Of a DNA stretch of 64,000 nt, positions 33,436 to 42,595 are shown one piece after another. The position numbers and the translations under genes are program-made. This stretch comes from Streptomyces sp. NRRL S-31 (GTDB lineage: Bacteria; Actinomycetota; Actinomycetes; Streptomycetales; Streptomycetaceae). The DNA lies in NCBI RefSeq assembly GCF_000718775.1, contig NZ_JOCB01000022.1, positions 21,106-85,105 of the forward strand, in the 5' to 3' direction. Each line of letters begins with the position of its first letter. Position 1 is the first letter of the stretch. The notes under the pieces were generated by a model that was not told the origin of the DNA, did no database searches, and saw nothing but the letters and a program-made list of their open reading frames with translations.

Positions 33436-33600
33436 TCAGTGCGGCGGCGAGTGCGCGGCGCGGGCGTGGTCCTGGGTGTCGTGGCCGCCGGAGACCAGGA
33501 GGAGGTCGGCGGCGCGCCGGGTCCCCAGGGAGCGGAACTTGTGGCGGACGGCGGCCTTGGGGTAGGCGCGGTCACCGGGGTCGAGCGTGATCGTCCGCGA
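33436..33600 (-). pseudogene. Possible gene relic (about 50 codons)
   Basis: A minus-strand stretch ending at 33,436 reads ITLDPGDRAYPKAAVRHKF and LLLVSGGHDTQDHARAAH with strong actinobacterial codon bias. The frame has no start codon downstream of the adjacent MFS stop. It looks like the 3' end of a lost gene; the family is not recognised. Confidence 0.35.
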
Positions 33601-33639
33601 GGGGAAAGCCAGACCGTGTCGTCGTACGGGTGCGGTGAC

Positions 33640-34911
33640 TCAGCCCGCCGCTTCCTCGCCCGCCTGCCGCCCCGCACCCTCCGGGGAAGCCGCCCCGTCC
33701 GCCGTGCGCAGCGTGCGCACCTGGGGCGAGAGCAGGGCCGCCGAGGTGGCCAGCACGACCAGGACCGCACAGCCGGCCAGGGCCCGGCCGGTGCCCACGG
33801 CGGCGGCGACGGGTCCGGCGCTGAGCAGACCGAGCGGGGCGAAGGCCAGGGAGCCGAACCAGTCGTAGGAGCTCACGCGGGACAGGGCCTGCTCCGGGAT
33901 CTCCCGATGGATGGTGGTGGCCCACAGCACGCCGAAGACATCACTCGCGACCCCGGCGCCGAACATGGCCGTGGCGGTCAGCCATACGGGGGCCTCGGCG
34001 CTGAGCAGGACGAGCGGTACGGCGGCCGGGAACGTGCACAGCACGGCCACCAGCACGGGCCGGTCCACCCGCACCCGGGCGGCGAGCCCCGCCCCGGCGA
34101 TGGTGCCGGCCGCCTGCGCCGCCACGATGACCGACCACGCCCGCGCCCCGCCCAGGTGCTGCTCGGCCGTCAGGGGGCCGAGCACCCCCACGTTGGCGTT
34201 GAGCGCGGCGACGACGACCGCGTACTGGGTCACGACGACCCACAGCCACTGCCGGGAAACGAACTCGCGCCACCCCTCCCTCAGATCGGCCCAGCCCGAG
34301 GTCTTCACGCGCACGCGCGGGGCCACCCGCAGCCGGGCGGTCAGTGCCGCACTGACGACGAAGGACGCCGCGTCGAGTACGAGCGCCCAGCCCGCTCCCG
34401 TCAGCGCCACGGTCAGCCCGGACAGCGCCAGGCCCAGCAGCAGCGCACTGTTGGTGCCCACCCGCAACAGCCCGTTGGCCTGCTGCAAGCGATCCGCGGG
34501 TACGACCAGCGGTACGAGGCCGTCCATCGCCGGGGCGAACAGGGCCGTCGCCGTTCCCGCGGCCACCGCCAGGAGGCACATCGCCGCCAGGGGGGCATGG
34601 CCGGTCAGCACCATGGCGGCCAGCCCCGTGTACGCCCCGGCGCCCAGTACGTCGGCCAGCACCATCAATCCGGACCGTGACACACGGTCCGCGATCACCC
34701 CGCCCGCCAGGACGAACACCAACTGCGGAAACGCCTGGCAGGCCAGCACCAGCGACAGCCGTCCCGCGCTGGCCCCCGGCAGGGCGAGCACCGCGAACGC
34801 CAGTGCCACCCGCGCGAAGCCGTTGCCCAGCACGGAGACGACCCTCGCGCCGAGCAGCAGGACGAACTGCCGTTCGTGCCACAACGGCACACCCGTCGAA
34901 GAAACCGTCAC
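33640..34911 (-). CDS. MFS transporter
   Basis: 423 aa, GTG 34911 (VTVSSTGVPLWHERQF). About 12 hydrophobic segments are visible, beginning FVLLLGARVVSVLGNGFARVAL, with the cytoplasmic loop ADRVSRSGLMV. This resembles the enterobactin-exporter EntS/tetracycline-efflux-like branch of drug/H+ antiporters common near actinobacterial resistance genes. The second half repeats the layout (REGWREFVSRQWLWVV). It is probably an exporter; the substrate is unknown. It is monocistronic and divergent from the DUF4232 lipoprotein gene, with a 172-bp spacer. Confidence 0.88.
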   Translation of the reverse strand: MTVSSTGVPLWHERQFVLLLGARVVSVLGNGFARVALAFAVLALPGASAGRLSLVLACQAFPQLVFVLAGGVIADRVSRSGLMVLADVLGAGAYTGLAAMVLTGHAPLAAMCLLAVAAGTATALFAPAMDGLVPLVVPADRLQQANGLLRVGTNSALLLGLALSGLTVALTGAGWALVLDAASFVVSAALTARLRVAPRVRVKTSGWADLREGWREFVSRQWLWVVVTQYAVVVAALNANVGVLGPLTAEQHLGGARAWSVIVAAQAAGTIAGAGLAARVRVDRPVLVAVLCTFPAAVPLVLLSAEAPVWLTATAMFGAGVASDVFGVLWATTIHREIPEQALSRVSSYDWFGSLAFAPLGLLSAGPVAAAVGTGRALAGCAVLVVLATSAALLSPQVRTLRTADGAASPEGAGRQAGEEAAG

Positions 34912-35083
34912 AGCCCGGCACCCTACGGCGGAAGGGTCGGCGCGTGCGTGTAACAGGCGTGTACCAGGCGGGGGTTGGCCGGAACGGCCGGTCGGGTCGG
35001 ATGGCTCTTGGGGTTCGGAAACGCTCGCCCACACCGACTCGTACCGACGGGCCGGCATCCCCACCGACACCGAGGAAGAATCG

Positions 35084-35809
35084 ATGCGCGTTCACAGGCT
35101 CACCTTCGCGGCTCTCGCCGTCGTCGCCGGTCTCTCGCTCACGGCCTGCCAGGACGACGGTGACGACACGGGACGGAGCGAACCGTCGTCCGTGTCCACC
35201 GCGGCTTCCACGGGCGGCGGTTCGGGCTCGGGCGGTTCGAGTTCGGGCGGCGGCTCGGACCAGGGTGGCGGGAAGGAGTCCGCGGGGGAGAGCCCCGGCG
35301 GACGGGGCACCACCACCGGCTCCGACTCCGGTTCCGGCAGCGGCTCCGGCTCCGGCTCCGGTTCCGGCTCCGGCAGCGGTGCGGGCACGGCCGGCAAGTG
35401 CCGTACCGACGAGCTGGAGATCACCGCACTGGACAGCACCATCGACGGCGACCCCGACGGCACCGTCGCCGTCCAGCTGAAGAACGGCGGCGGCCGGGAC
35501 TGCGTGCTCTCCGGGTACGCGGGTGTCGACCTGAAGACCAACGCGGGGCCGCTGTCCGCGAAGCGCACCGGTGAGCAGGCCGGTTCCATGGTCCTCAGGA
35601 ACGGGAAGTCGGTGGCCTTCGGCATCAGCTACCCGGTCAACGATTCGGGTGGTTCCGGCGTCCGCGTCACCGGACTCGTGGTGACCCCGCCGAACGAGAC
35701 GAAGTCGGTCACCCTCGCTTGGCCGGGTGCCGGCACGCTGCCCGTCACCGAGGACGGCGGCACCCCGGTGAAGGTCGGTCCGATCGGCAGCGCCGGTCAG
35801 GGCGGCTGA
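35084..35809 (+). CDS. DUF4232-type lipoprotein
   Basis: 241 aa, ATG 35084 with GAGGAAG upstream. The signal peptide ends in the lipobox LTAC. A Gly/Ser-rich spacer (about 40-105, including a long GS dipeptide run) precedes a compact beta domain with two Cys (KCRTDEL and GRDCVLSGYAGVDL), as in DUF4232 proteins of Streptomyces. These are presumed extracellular, lipid-anchored proteins of unknown role. The hexameric GGCTCC/GGTTCC codon run makes the spacer length-variable. Confidence 0.85.
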   Translation: MRVHRLTFAALAVVAGLSLTACQDDGDDTGRSEPSSVSTAASTGGGSGSGGSSSGGGSDQGGGKESAGESPGGRGTTTGSDSGSGSGSGSGSGSGSGSGAGTAGKCRTDELEITALDSTIDGDPDGTVAVQLKNGGGRDCVLSGYAGVDLKTNAGPLSAKRTGEQAGSMVLRNGKSVAFGISYPVNDSGGSGVRVTGLVVTPPNETKSVTLAWPGAGTLPVTEDGGTPVKVGPIGSAGQGG

Positions 35810-35816
35810 CCCGCCC

Positions 35817-35905
35817 GTTCCGCGGCGGCGCACCAGGCCGTCCCGCCGGTTCCGCGGCGGCGCACCAGGCCGCCCTGCCGGTTCCGCGGCGGCGCACCAG
35901 GCCGC
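35817..35905. repeat. 32-bp direct repeat, three copies
   Basis: GTTCCGCGGCGGCGCACCAG begins at 35,817, 35,849 and 35,881, an exact 32-bp period. It occupies most of the 127-bp space between the convergent DUF4232 and MFS genes and may form alternative hairpins that end transcription. Confidence 0.9.
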
Positions 35906-35936
35906 CGACCGGGCGGCCGGAACGGGCGTCCGCGCG

Positions 35937-37166
35937 TCAGGCCGACGAGCGGGCCGTGCTGCCGGTCTCACCACCCGACGTGGCCCGCCAGGCGAGCGCC
36001 AGGGCGGCCACGCCGAAGCCCACGCACAGCCAGAACGCCGTACCGCTGCCGGTCCGGTCCGCCAGCCAGCCACCGCTGAACGCTCCGATCGTCGTGCCCG
36101 CACCCATGCCGGAGGAGGCCCAGCTCATGCCTTCGGCGGCTCCGGCGGTCCGGCGGCCGATGAGGGAGAAGCCGGAGCTGAGCGCGGGAGCCGCCCCGAT
36201 GCCGGCCAGGAAGCAGGCGCCCGCCAGCGGCAGCCGGGAACCGGCCAGGGGGAGGAGCAGCCCGCTGCCGGTCATCCAGGCCATGGCGGGTACGAAGACC
36301 CGCTCGGGCGTCAGCCGGCCGAGGTGCGGCCCGGCGAACAGGGCGGCCGACGCACTGCCGAGGGCCCATGCCGCCAGTGTGTAACCCGCCCAGTGCGGCG
36401 CGCCGTCGGCGTCGGCGAGCGCGACCAGGAGGATCTCGATCGAGCCGAGGTACGCGCCGATGCCCACGAAGGCCGCGACCAGGGAGCGCGAACCGGCCAT
36501 GGAGACGGCGCGCGCCCCGGACGGCCCGGCGTCGCTCCTCGCCAGGGGCGGTGGCGCCGTGCCGGTCTGGCCGGCCAGCAGCAGCCACCCCACGGCCGGA
36601 CCGACCAGGACGACCGCGGGCGCCGCCCAGGTGTGCGCGACCGTGACGGCGGTGATGGCCATGGGGGCGAGGATGAACATCAGCTCGTCCACGACGGATT
36701 CGAGCAGGAAGGCCGTCTGCTGGGACACCCGGTCCGGTACGGCGTGCGCCCACCGGGCCCGTACCGCCGAACCGATGTCGACCTGCGCGGCACCGGCCAG
36801 GGTGGCGGCCACCAGGATGCCCGGAACCTGCCACCATCCGGACGTGCGGCAGGCCAGTATGAGGCAGGCGAAGGCGGTCGCCTGGGTACTGCCCGCGACC
36901 ATCAGCACACGGCGCTGGCCCGTGCGGTCCATCCGGCGGGCGTGCAGGGGAGCCATGACGGAGGAGGCGATCACGTACAGCGCCGAGGCGGTGCCGGCCA
37001 GTCCGTACGAGTGCGTGGCGCCGCCCGCGGCGAGGACGATCGCCATGCCCGCCCCCGCGAGGGGCAGGCGGGAGATCGCGCCGGTGACGACCAGCGGACG
37101 CCGGGCGCGGGGGGCCAGCAACTCGCGGTAGCCGACACGCGCGGGTGCGGGGAGGGATGTGTTCAT
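35937..37166 (-). CDS. MFS transporter (radical SAM cassette, first copy)
   Basis: 409 aa, ATG 37166 (MNTSLPAPARVGYREL). About 12 TM segments are visible, with ARRMDRTGQRRVLMV as the conserved inter-helix loop. QTAFLLESVVDELMFILAPM closely matches QRAFSLDTVVEELLYVFGPL in the MFS protein at 39,518, so the two are paralogues. This family (arabinose-efflux-like MFS in actinobacteria) exports small molecules. It lies 24 bp behind the radical SAM gene on the same strand and is probably co-transcribed. Likely role: export of the radical SAM product or self-protection. Confidence 0.88.
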   Translation of the reverse strand: MNTSLPAPARVGYRELLAPRARRPLVVTGAISRLPLAGAGMAIVLAAGGATHSYGLAGTASALYVIASSVMAPLHARRMDRTGQRRVLMVAGSTQATAFACLILACRTSGWWQVPGILVAATLAGAAQVDIGSAVRARWAHAVPDRVSQQTAFLLESVVDELMFILAPMAITAVTVAHTWAAPAVVLVGPAVGWLLLAGQTGTAPPPLARSDAGPSGARAVSMAGSRSLVAAFVGIGAYLGSIEILLVALADADGAPHWAGYTLAAWALGSASAALFAGPHLGRLTPERVFVPAMAWMTGSGLLLPLAGSRLPLAGACFLAGIGAAPALSSGFSLIGRRTAGAAEGMSWASSGMGAGTTIGAFSGGWLADRTGSGTAFWLCVGFGVAALALAWRATSGGETGSTARSSA

Positions 37167-37190
37167 CGTCTGCGGTGCTGTGTCCCGTGC

Positions 37191-39098
37191 TCAGTGTGCG
37201 ACGGCCGGCAGCCGGGCGCCGTCGAGGCGGCGGGAGCCGGCCACGTAGTGGGCGGTCTCCTCGTGATTGGTGGACGCCGCCAGCTCGGCGAAGCCCGCTT
37301 TCCAGGTCAGTTCGATCCGCACCGGACCGCGGCGGGGTGCGGCACTCGGCCGGCCCTCCGCGGTGCCGTGGCACATGTCCAGGACGTCGTACGCGTAGTC
37401 GCGCTCGGCGATGATCACCGCTTCGCCGTCCCGGACCTCGGCCAGCGCGCCGTGCAGGCCGCGGGTCGCGGCGTCCGGCAGCGGGCGGGAGTCGAGGTCG
37501 AAGCGGATCAGTTCGGCCAGCGGCTCCAGCCACTCGGCCGCCACGAGGGACGAGCCGTTCGCCTGCCACCAGCCCCGCACGAGATCATCGAACTCCGGTG
37601 AGATGAAGCAGAATTCCAGTGCCGGGGACAGCGAGTCGGGATCGGCGGTGGAGTTGGCCGCCGCCCGGTGCAGGAGGCGGGCGCCCGGGCCGGGCTGAGC
37701 CTCGATGTGGTCGGCGATGGAGAGGATGACCCGGGACTGGCGGACGCCGCCCGAGGCGCGCAGCGCCGGGAACACCCGGCGCAGGACCAGGTTCTCGGCC
37801 AGGAGCCGGGCCCAGAACAGGAACCGCTGCATGTCGAGGTTCTGTCGCAGGGTCATGTCCTTGTTCGCCAGCACGTACTCGAAGTCGTCGCGGTCGCCCC
37901 GGACCGTGACGAAGCCGTAGAGGTCCTTGCGCTCCGCGTAGTCGGTGTTGGGCAGCAGGATGAGGGGATAGGCGGCGATCCGGGAGACGTGCCGGGCGAG
38001 TTCGTCGTACCCCGCGAGGAAGGACTCCGGCGTCTCCCCCGGAGCGCCCCAGATCAGCTCCGCGTAGATGTCCATGCCGTCCCCGGACAGGCGTTCCGTC
38101 AGGTCCCGCCAGGCGTTGATCCTCATGTTCCTGCGGTTCATCGTCGCCAGGGCGTCGTCGCTGAGCGTCTGCAGGGCGAGGGTGAAGGAGCTGCGGATGC
38201 CCTCGCGGCGCATGATGTCGACGATCTCGTAGAAGGTCTTCGACTTGTTCTTGGCCCAGGAGGTCTCCAGGGCCCGGGGATAGCCGTGCCGGCGCCGCAC
38301 CTCGACCAGGTCCCGGACGAACTCCAGGTCCGCGGCAAGGATGCCGAAGTTCGCGTCGCACAGCACCACGGTCTCGGCCTTGGCCCGCGCCAGCGCCTCC
38401 AGTTCGGCGCGCAGGCGCTCACGGGAGAAGGAACGCACGCGCTGGCCGACCGCTCCGCCCCAGTAGCAGAACGAACAGTGGTACGGACAGCCGCGGTTGG
38501 TCTCCAGCAGCGCGACGTCGTAGCGGAACGCCCCCGTGTCGTCGTGGAGCGGGAGCACCCCGGACAGGATCGGCGACGGGATGATGTCCAGGTTCTCGAT
38601 GCGCGCTCGGTCCGCGGTGGAGCGGACGACGCCCCCGGCGTCCCGGTACGAGATCCCCTCGACCTCGGCGAGGTCGCCGCCGTCGGCGATGCGGGAGAGC
38701 AGGTCGACGAGGGTCAGTTCACCCTCGCCGTTGACTATGACGTCGACCTCGGGCCATTGGCGCAGGGTGCGGTCCGCCTGGTGGGACACGTGGTTCCCGC
38801 CGAAGACCACGACCCCGTTCGGATTCACCTGCTTGAACGTCTCCGCCAGGGCGCCGAACTGGCGGACGTTCCAGCCCAGTACGGAGAAGCACAGGACGTC
38901 CGGAACGTCGCCGTCGAGCAGACGCGTCGCCATTTCCCACGGGCTGGTCGCCCCCGAATAGTTCAGGATCTCGACGCGACATCGCTCCGAGAGTTCCGGA
39001 TCGCCCTGGACGGCCGCGGCGAGGTAACCGGCCGCCAAGGGCATCGACTCCCTCGACATGTGCCACACGCCCTGCTGGATGATTTTCACCTGTAACAC
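37191..39098 (-). CDS. B12-binding radical SAM enzyme
   Basis: 635 aa, GTG 39098 chosen because a G-rich ribosome site precedes it; the second codon is TTA (39,093-39,095), suggesting bldA control. A GTG three codons later would avoid it. An N-terminal Rossmann-like cobalamin-binding domain (about 1-150, FGGNHVSHQADRTL) is followed by the radical SAM core with CxxxCxxC in GCPYHCSFCYWGG (about 203-215). The C-terminal 250 residues are family-specific. Such enzymes cleave SAM and often methylate unactivated carbon or rearrange substrates. The substrate is unknown, and no precursor peptide is visible nearby. Two related exporters flank it. Confidence 0.9.
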   Translation of the reverse strand: MLQVKIIQQGVWHMSRESMPLAAGYLAAAVQGDPELSERCRVEILNYSGATSPWEMATRLLDGDVPDVLCFSVLGWNVRQFGALAETFKQVNPNGVVVFGGNHVSHQADRTLRQWPEVDVIVNGEGELTLVDLLSRIADGGDLAEVEGISYRDAGGVVRSTADRARIENLDIIPSPILSGVLPLHDDTGAFRYDVALLETNRGCPYHCSFCYWGGAVGQRVRSFSRERLRAELEALARAKAETVVLCDANFGILAADLEFVRDLVEVRRRHGYPRALETSWAKNKSKTFYEIVDIMRREGIRSSFTLALQTLSDDALATMNRRNMRINAWRDLTERLSGDGMDIYAELIWGAPGETPESFLAGYDELARHVSRIAAYPLILLPNTDYAERKDLYGFVTVRGDRDDFEYVLANKDMTLRQNLDMQRFLFWARLLAENLVLRRVFPALRASGGVRQSRVILSIADHIEAQPGPGARLLHRAAANSTADPDSLSPALEFCFISPEFDDLVRGWWQANGSSLVAAEWLEPLAELIRFDLDSRPLPDAATRGLHGALAEVRDGEAVIIAERDYAYDVLDMCHGTAEGRPSAAPRRGPVRIELTWKAGFAELAASTNHEETAHYVAGSRRLDGARLPAVAH

Positions 39099-39394
39099 GG
39101 TCCCCCCCCGGGGTCAGAGATACGACCGTTTCGAAGACACCGGAGGCGCCATTTCCACGGCCCGGCTGGCTTTTCGTGTCAATTGCCGCATCTACGGCGG
39201 CATGCTCCCATGTGGCCCATACGAGCGTCAACGCAATGTTTCGGACCATGATTGACCGGAATCAGACACCTCCACCGTGGCAATGCCGTTCCGGGGATCG
39301 CACCTGACGCCCCTGCCCGCGAGGCCGCACGGAATGGCAACGTCCATTCCGCCGCATTCCGGTAACCGGCCGCAGTGCTACTAGGGTGGCCGGC

Positions 39395-39512
39395 ATGTTC
39401 CTCCTCCGTGCGTAGACCGAAGGACGGGCCCCGCCCCGGTGCGGATCAAGGCCCTGCCGTCTTCGACCTGCCTTCGGCGCGCGCTGACGCGTGCCATGTT
39501 TCGATGAGGAAC
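39395..39512 (+). promoter_or_regulatory. Candidate leader-peptide attenuator upstream of MFS exporter
   Basis: Within the 419-bp divergent gap (39,099-39,517). A short ORF encodes MFLLRA (39,395-39,415) directly after a -10-like TAGGGT (39,382-39,387), so it may be leaderless. CCGAAGG (39,417-39,423) can pair with CCTTCGG (39,471-39,477). The overlapping GAAGGACGG (39,419-39,427) can instead pair with CCGTCTTC (39,457-39,464). GTTCCTC within the leader codons (39,397-39,403) is complementary to GAGGAAC (39,506-39,512), which holds the ribosome binding site of the exporter. This fits translational attenuation; it is inferred from sequence only. Confidence 0.4.
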
Positions 39513-39517
39513 GTCCC

Positions 39518-40840
39518 ATGTCTTCCCCTTCCGGGAAACCCTCGTATTCCGCGGTGCTGCGCCGGCCGTACGCGCTGCGGACCTTCGCCGCGGCCACGGT
39601 CGGCCGCTTCTCCTACGGCATCGTCTTCCTGTCGCTGACGCTGGCGCTCAGCCGGACGGCCGGCTCCTACGCCTGGGCCGGCACAGCCGTGGCGTGTTCC
39701 GGGCTCGGCTCCTCCGTCGTCGCGCCCCTGCGCGCCCGACTGCTCGACCGGCGCGGACCACGGCGGGTCCTGCCGGTCATGGCGGCCGTCTACGCGACCC
39801 TGCTCGCCACCCTGGCGGTCGCGACCTGGGGCCCGGGGACACCGCCCTGGGCGCTGCTGGTCCTGACGCTCTCGGCGGGCGTCTGCGCGCCTCCGCTCGG
39901 GCCGGTGATGCGGGCCCTGTGGAGTGATCTGACACCGGACGGGGAACTGCGGCAGCGCGCCTTCTCCCTGGACACCGTCGTGGAGGAACTCCTCTACGTG
40001 TTCGGTCCGTTGGCCGCCGGGCTGGTCACCGCTCTCGGCAATCCGGCCCTCGGCGTGGGCGTGGGCGCCGTCCTGGTCCTCACCGGCACGCTCGGGCTGA
40101 TCACCTCCCCCCTCCTGCGGAGCCAGGCCCCCGGCGCCGCGACGGACGAGCCGGACACGGAGCCGGCCCGCGCCGACGGCGCCACCACCGACGGTCCCGC
40201 CGCCGACGGCCCCGGGGCCGGCTCGGAGCAAGGGTCTTCGCCGGACGGCGAGACGCGCGGCCGGGTCGGGTTGCCGGCCGCGGTCGTCGTGGCAGGGGCG
40301 GTCGGCATGTCACTGGGCGCCCTGGAACTCCTCGTGGTCGCCTTCGCGGACCAGCACCACCACGTCGCGGCCGTGGCGTGGATCCAAGCCGCCCTCTCGG
40401 TGGGCAGCGTCGTCGGCGGGATGGCGTACGGGGCCCGCACCTGGCGTCTGCCCAGCGGACAACGCCTGTTCCTGCTGGCCTTCGCCCTGTCCGCGGCGCT
40501 GGCGGGGGCAGCGGCCGTCTCCGACCTCTACGCGCTGGCCGTCGTGGCCGGGTGCGTCGGGCTGTTCGTCGCGCCGGCCCTGTCGACGGCCTACCTCGTC
40601 GCGGACGAGCGCGCCACGGCGAAGACGCGCATCCAGGCCGGCACCTGGGTCAACAGCGCCTTCAACGCCGGTAATGCGGGCGGGACCACGACCGCGGGTC
40701 TGGTCCTGGGGCAGCTGCCGCTGTCCCTGTGCTTCGTGGCGGCGGCGGCTCCCACCCTGGCCTCCACCGCCACCGCGCTCGTGCGACCCCGGCGGACCGT
40801 ACGGGCCGCCGCACCGACGGGGATCGCGTCCGGAGGCTGA
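39518..40840 (+). CDS. MFS transporter (radical SAM cassette, second copy)
   Basis: 440 aa, ATG 39518 with GAGGA eight bases upstream. About 12 TM segments are visible; the N-terminus is YALRTFAAATVGRFSYGIVF and the loop ARLLDRRGPRRVLPV. Residues about 205-250 form an acidic, Thr/Pro-rich cytoplasmic loop between the two six-helix bundles. It is paralogous to the MFS protein encoded at 35,937-37,166 and divergent from the radical SAM gene. The leader upstream looks like a ribosome-sensing attenuator, which would fit an inducible exporter for a ribosome-targeting compound, though that is inference. Confidence 0.88.
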   Translation: MSSPSGKPSYSAVLRRPYALRTFAAATVGRFSYGIVFLSLTLALSRTAGSYAWAGTAVACSGLGSSVVAPLRARLLDRRGPRRVLPVMAAVYATLLATLAVATWGPGTPPWALLVLTLSAGVCAPPLGPVMRALWSDLTPDGELRQRAFSLDTVVEELLYVFGPLAAGLVTALGNPALGVGVGAVLVLTGTLGLITSPLLRSQAPGAATDEPDTEPARADGATTDGPAADGPGAGSEQGSSPDGETRGRVGLPAAVVVAGAVGMSLGALELLVVAFADQHHHVAAVAWIQAALSVGSVVGGMAYGARTWRLPSGQRLFLLAFALSAALAGAAAVSDLYALAVVAGCVGLFVAPALSTAYLVADERATAKTRIQAGTWVNSAFNAGNAGGTTTAGLVLGQLPLSLCFVAAAAPTLASTATALVRPRRTVRAAAPTGIASGG

Positions 40841-40842
40841 CA

Positions 40843-40882
40843 CACGGGCCCGTGGGGGCGGGGCCGACGCCCCCGCCCCCGG
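40843..40882. terminator. Bidirectional terminator between convergent genes
   Basis: The palindrome CACGGGCCCGTG (40,843-40,854) runs into a second GC hairpin (GGGGGCGGGG with CCCCCGCCCCC). It fills the 57-bp space between the MFS stop and the GH10 stop. Confidence 0.7.
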
Positions 40883-40897
40883 CCCGGCTTGGCGGCG

Positions 40898-42595
40898 TCA
40901 GCGGTCGAGGGCGTCGCGCAGCGCCCGGTACGCGGGCTTCGCCTCGTACGCCGAGTCCCAGGGGAGGGCGTTCCCCGGAGCCGGGGGGTAGTTCCGGAGG
41001 TCGGCGGTGGAGCCGTAGCGGTCGGTGAAGCCCCAAGTGGAGAAGGAGGTGCAGTTCGGTTCCTCCTCGCACACGGCGAGCTTTGCCGCGAACTCGCGCG
41101 CCTGGGCGTCCTCCTCGCCTTCGCCGACGAGGACGTCCATCTCCGAGACCCGGGCCTTCAGGCCGAGTCCGGCCAGCGCCCGGAGCTTGCGCCGGAAGGC
41201 TTCCGGGTCGGTCCGGTCGGCGGCGGCGTACTCGTGGTTCTGGAAGCCGACCCCGTCGATGGGGACGCCGCGCTCCTTCAGCCGGGTCAGCAGCGCGTAG
41301 AGGGCGTCCCAGCGCGGTCCGTCCTCCTCCACCCCGTACTCGTTGAGGTAGAGCACCGCGTGCGGGTCGGCTTCCCGGGCCGTGCGGAAGGCGATGTCGA
41401 TGTACCGCTCGCCCATCGCCTCGAACCAGAGGTGCGGTCGCACACCGCGGTTGCCGTTGGTGTAGTCCTCGTCCTCGTCGGACATGGGCTCGTTCACCAC
41501 GTCCCACTCCGCCACCTTGCCCCGGAAGTGGCCCGCGACCACGCGGATGTGCTCCGTCATGACGTGCTCGCGGTCCTCGCGTGTCATCGCGGCGCGCATC
41601 CACGAGGGCAGCGCCTCGAACCAGACGAGGGTGTGGGCGTGCACCAGCATCCCGTTGGCACGGGCGAAGTCCACCAGGGTGTCGCCCTCCGCGAAGGCGA
41701 AGACGCCGCGTCGCGGCTGGACGAACTGCGCCTTGAAGTCGTTCTCCGGCGTGAGCATGGAGAACTCCTCACCCGCCGTCCGGCGGTAGGCGTCATCGGT
41801 CAGCAAGGGGCCCGCGGCCACGGCGGTCCCCACGCGGAGCGGTCGCTCCCGGCCCGCCGCCAGGTCACGCAACGCGTCGGTGGACCGGGGTACCCGCAGA
41901 GCGGGGGCGTCCCGGACGGACAGCCGTCCCCCGCCCAGTGGCATCGCGCGGAGCGCACCGAGTGTCCAGCCCCGCCCGCCGCCCCCCGCGTCCGCGCCGA
42001 ACCAGATACGGCCGTGCCCGAAGACCTCCCGCCCCGGAACGGTCCCCACGACGTGCCCGTCGGCCTCCAGCACCAGCCGGTCCCCCCGCACCTCGACGGC
42101 GAGGCGGACCTCGTCCCCGAGGCCCCCGCCGAAGGAACGGGTCAGCGCGGGCCGGTCCGAGTCCCCGTCCCAGCGGTCGAACCGGACCCGGCCGCCGGCC
42201 ACACCGATCCGCACGCCGCGCCGCTCGCGACGCCACTCGTCGTACACGACCGGAACCTCGCCGTACAGATGCAGATAGGCATCCGTGCCGTCCGTGCGGC
42301 TCAGACGTGCCTCGATCCGGAGGCCGCCCCGGAACACCAGGTGGGGACCGCGCAGGTTCACCGGCGGATTCGGCCGCCCCCCGCTGCCGTCCTGCCGCGT
42401 GACGCGCCGGTCCAGGCGCGTGACGCGCACCCCTGACCGGGTCTGCTCCGCCCCGGCGAAGTGGGCCCAGTCCCGGCCGCCGAGCAGGTCCGTCACCGGT
42501 CCCCGGGCGGGCGCGGGGGCACCGGTGCAGGACGTCGATACCCCGGCGAGCAGGGCGCAGGCGGCAGCGGCGGCCACGCCCCTCCGTACCCGCAT
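40898..42595 (-). CDS. Glycoside hydrolase family 10 (endo-xylanase-like) exported protein
   Basis: About 565 aa from ATG 42595, which puts a signal sequence at the N-terminus (MRVRRGVAAAAACALLAG, with a Cys near 23). Longer starts exist up to 42682. Residues about 40-230 form a beta-sandwich-like module (DAYLHLYGEVPVVYDEW, GRIWFGADAG), perhaps carbohydrate-binding. The C-terminal GH10 barrel has LTPENDFK, HAHTLVW, the acid/base Glu in WDVVNEP (about 368) and the nucleophile Glu in SEMDV (about 485). GH10 enzymes cleave xylan or related glycans. The non-catalytic module is not a recognised xylan-binding family, so the true substrate may differ. Confidence 0.88.
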   Translation of the reverse strand: MRVRRGVAAAAACALLAGVSTSCTGAPAPARGPVTDLLGGRDWAHFAGAEQTRSGVRVTRLDRRVTRQDGSGGRPNPPVNLRGPHLVFRGGLRIEARLSRTDGTDAYLHLYGEVPVVYDEWRRERRGVRIGVAGGRVRFDRWDGDSDRPALTRSFGGGLGDEVRLAVEVRGDRLVLEADGHVVGTVPGREVFGHGRIWFGADAGGGGRGWTLGALRAMPLGGGRLSVRDAPALRVPRSTDALRDLAAGRERPLRVGTAVAAGPLLTDDAYRRTAGEEFSMLTPENDFKAQFVQPRRGVFAFAEGDTLVDFARANGMLVHAHTLVWFEALPSWMRAAMTREDREHVMTEHIRVVAGHFRGKVAEWDVVNEPMSDEDEDYTNGNRGVRPHLWFEAMGERYIDIAFRTAREADPHAVLYLNEYGVEEDGPRWDALYALLTRLKERGVPIDGVGFQNHEYAAADRTDPEAFRRKLRALAGLGLKARVSEMDVLVGEGEEDAQAREFAAKLAVCEEEPNCTSFSTWGFTDRYGSTADLRNYPPAPGNALPWDSAYEAKPAYRALRDALDR

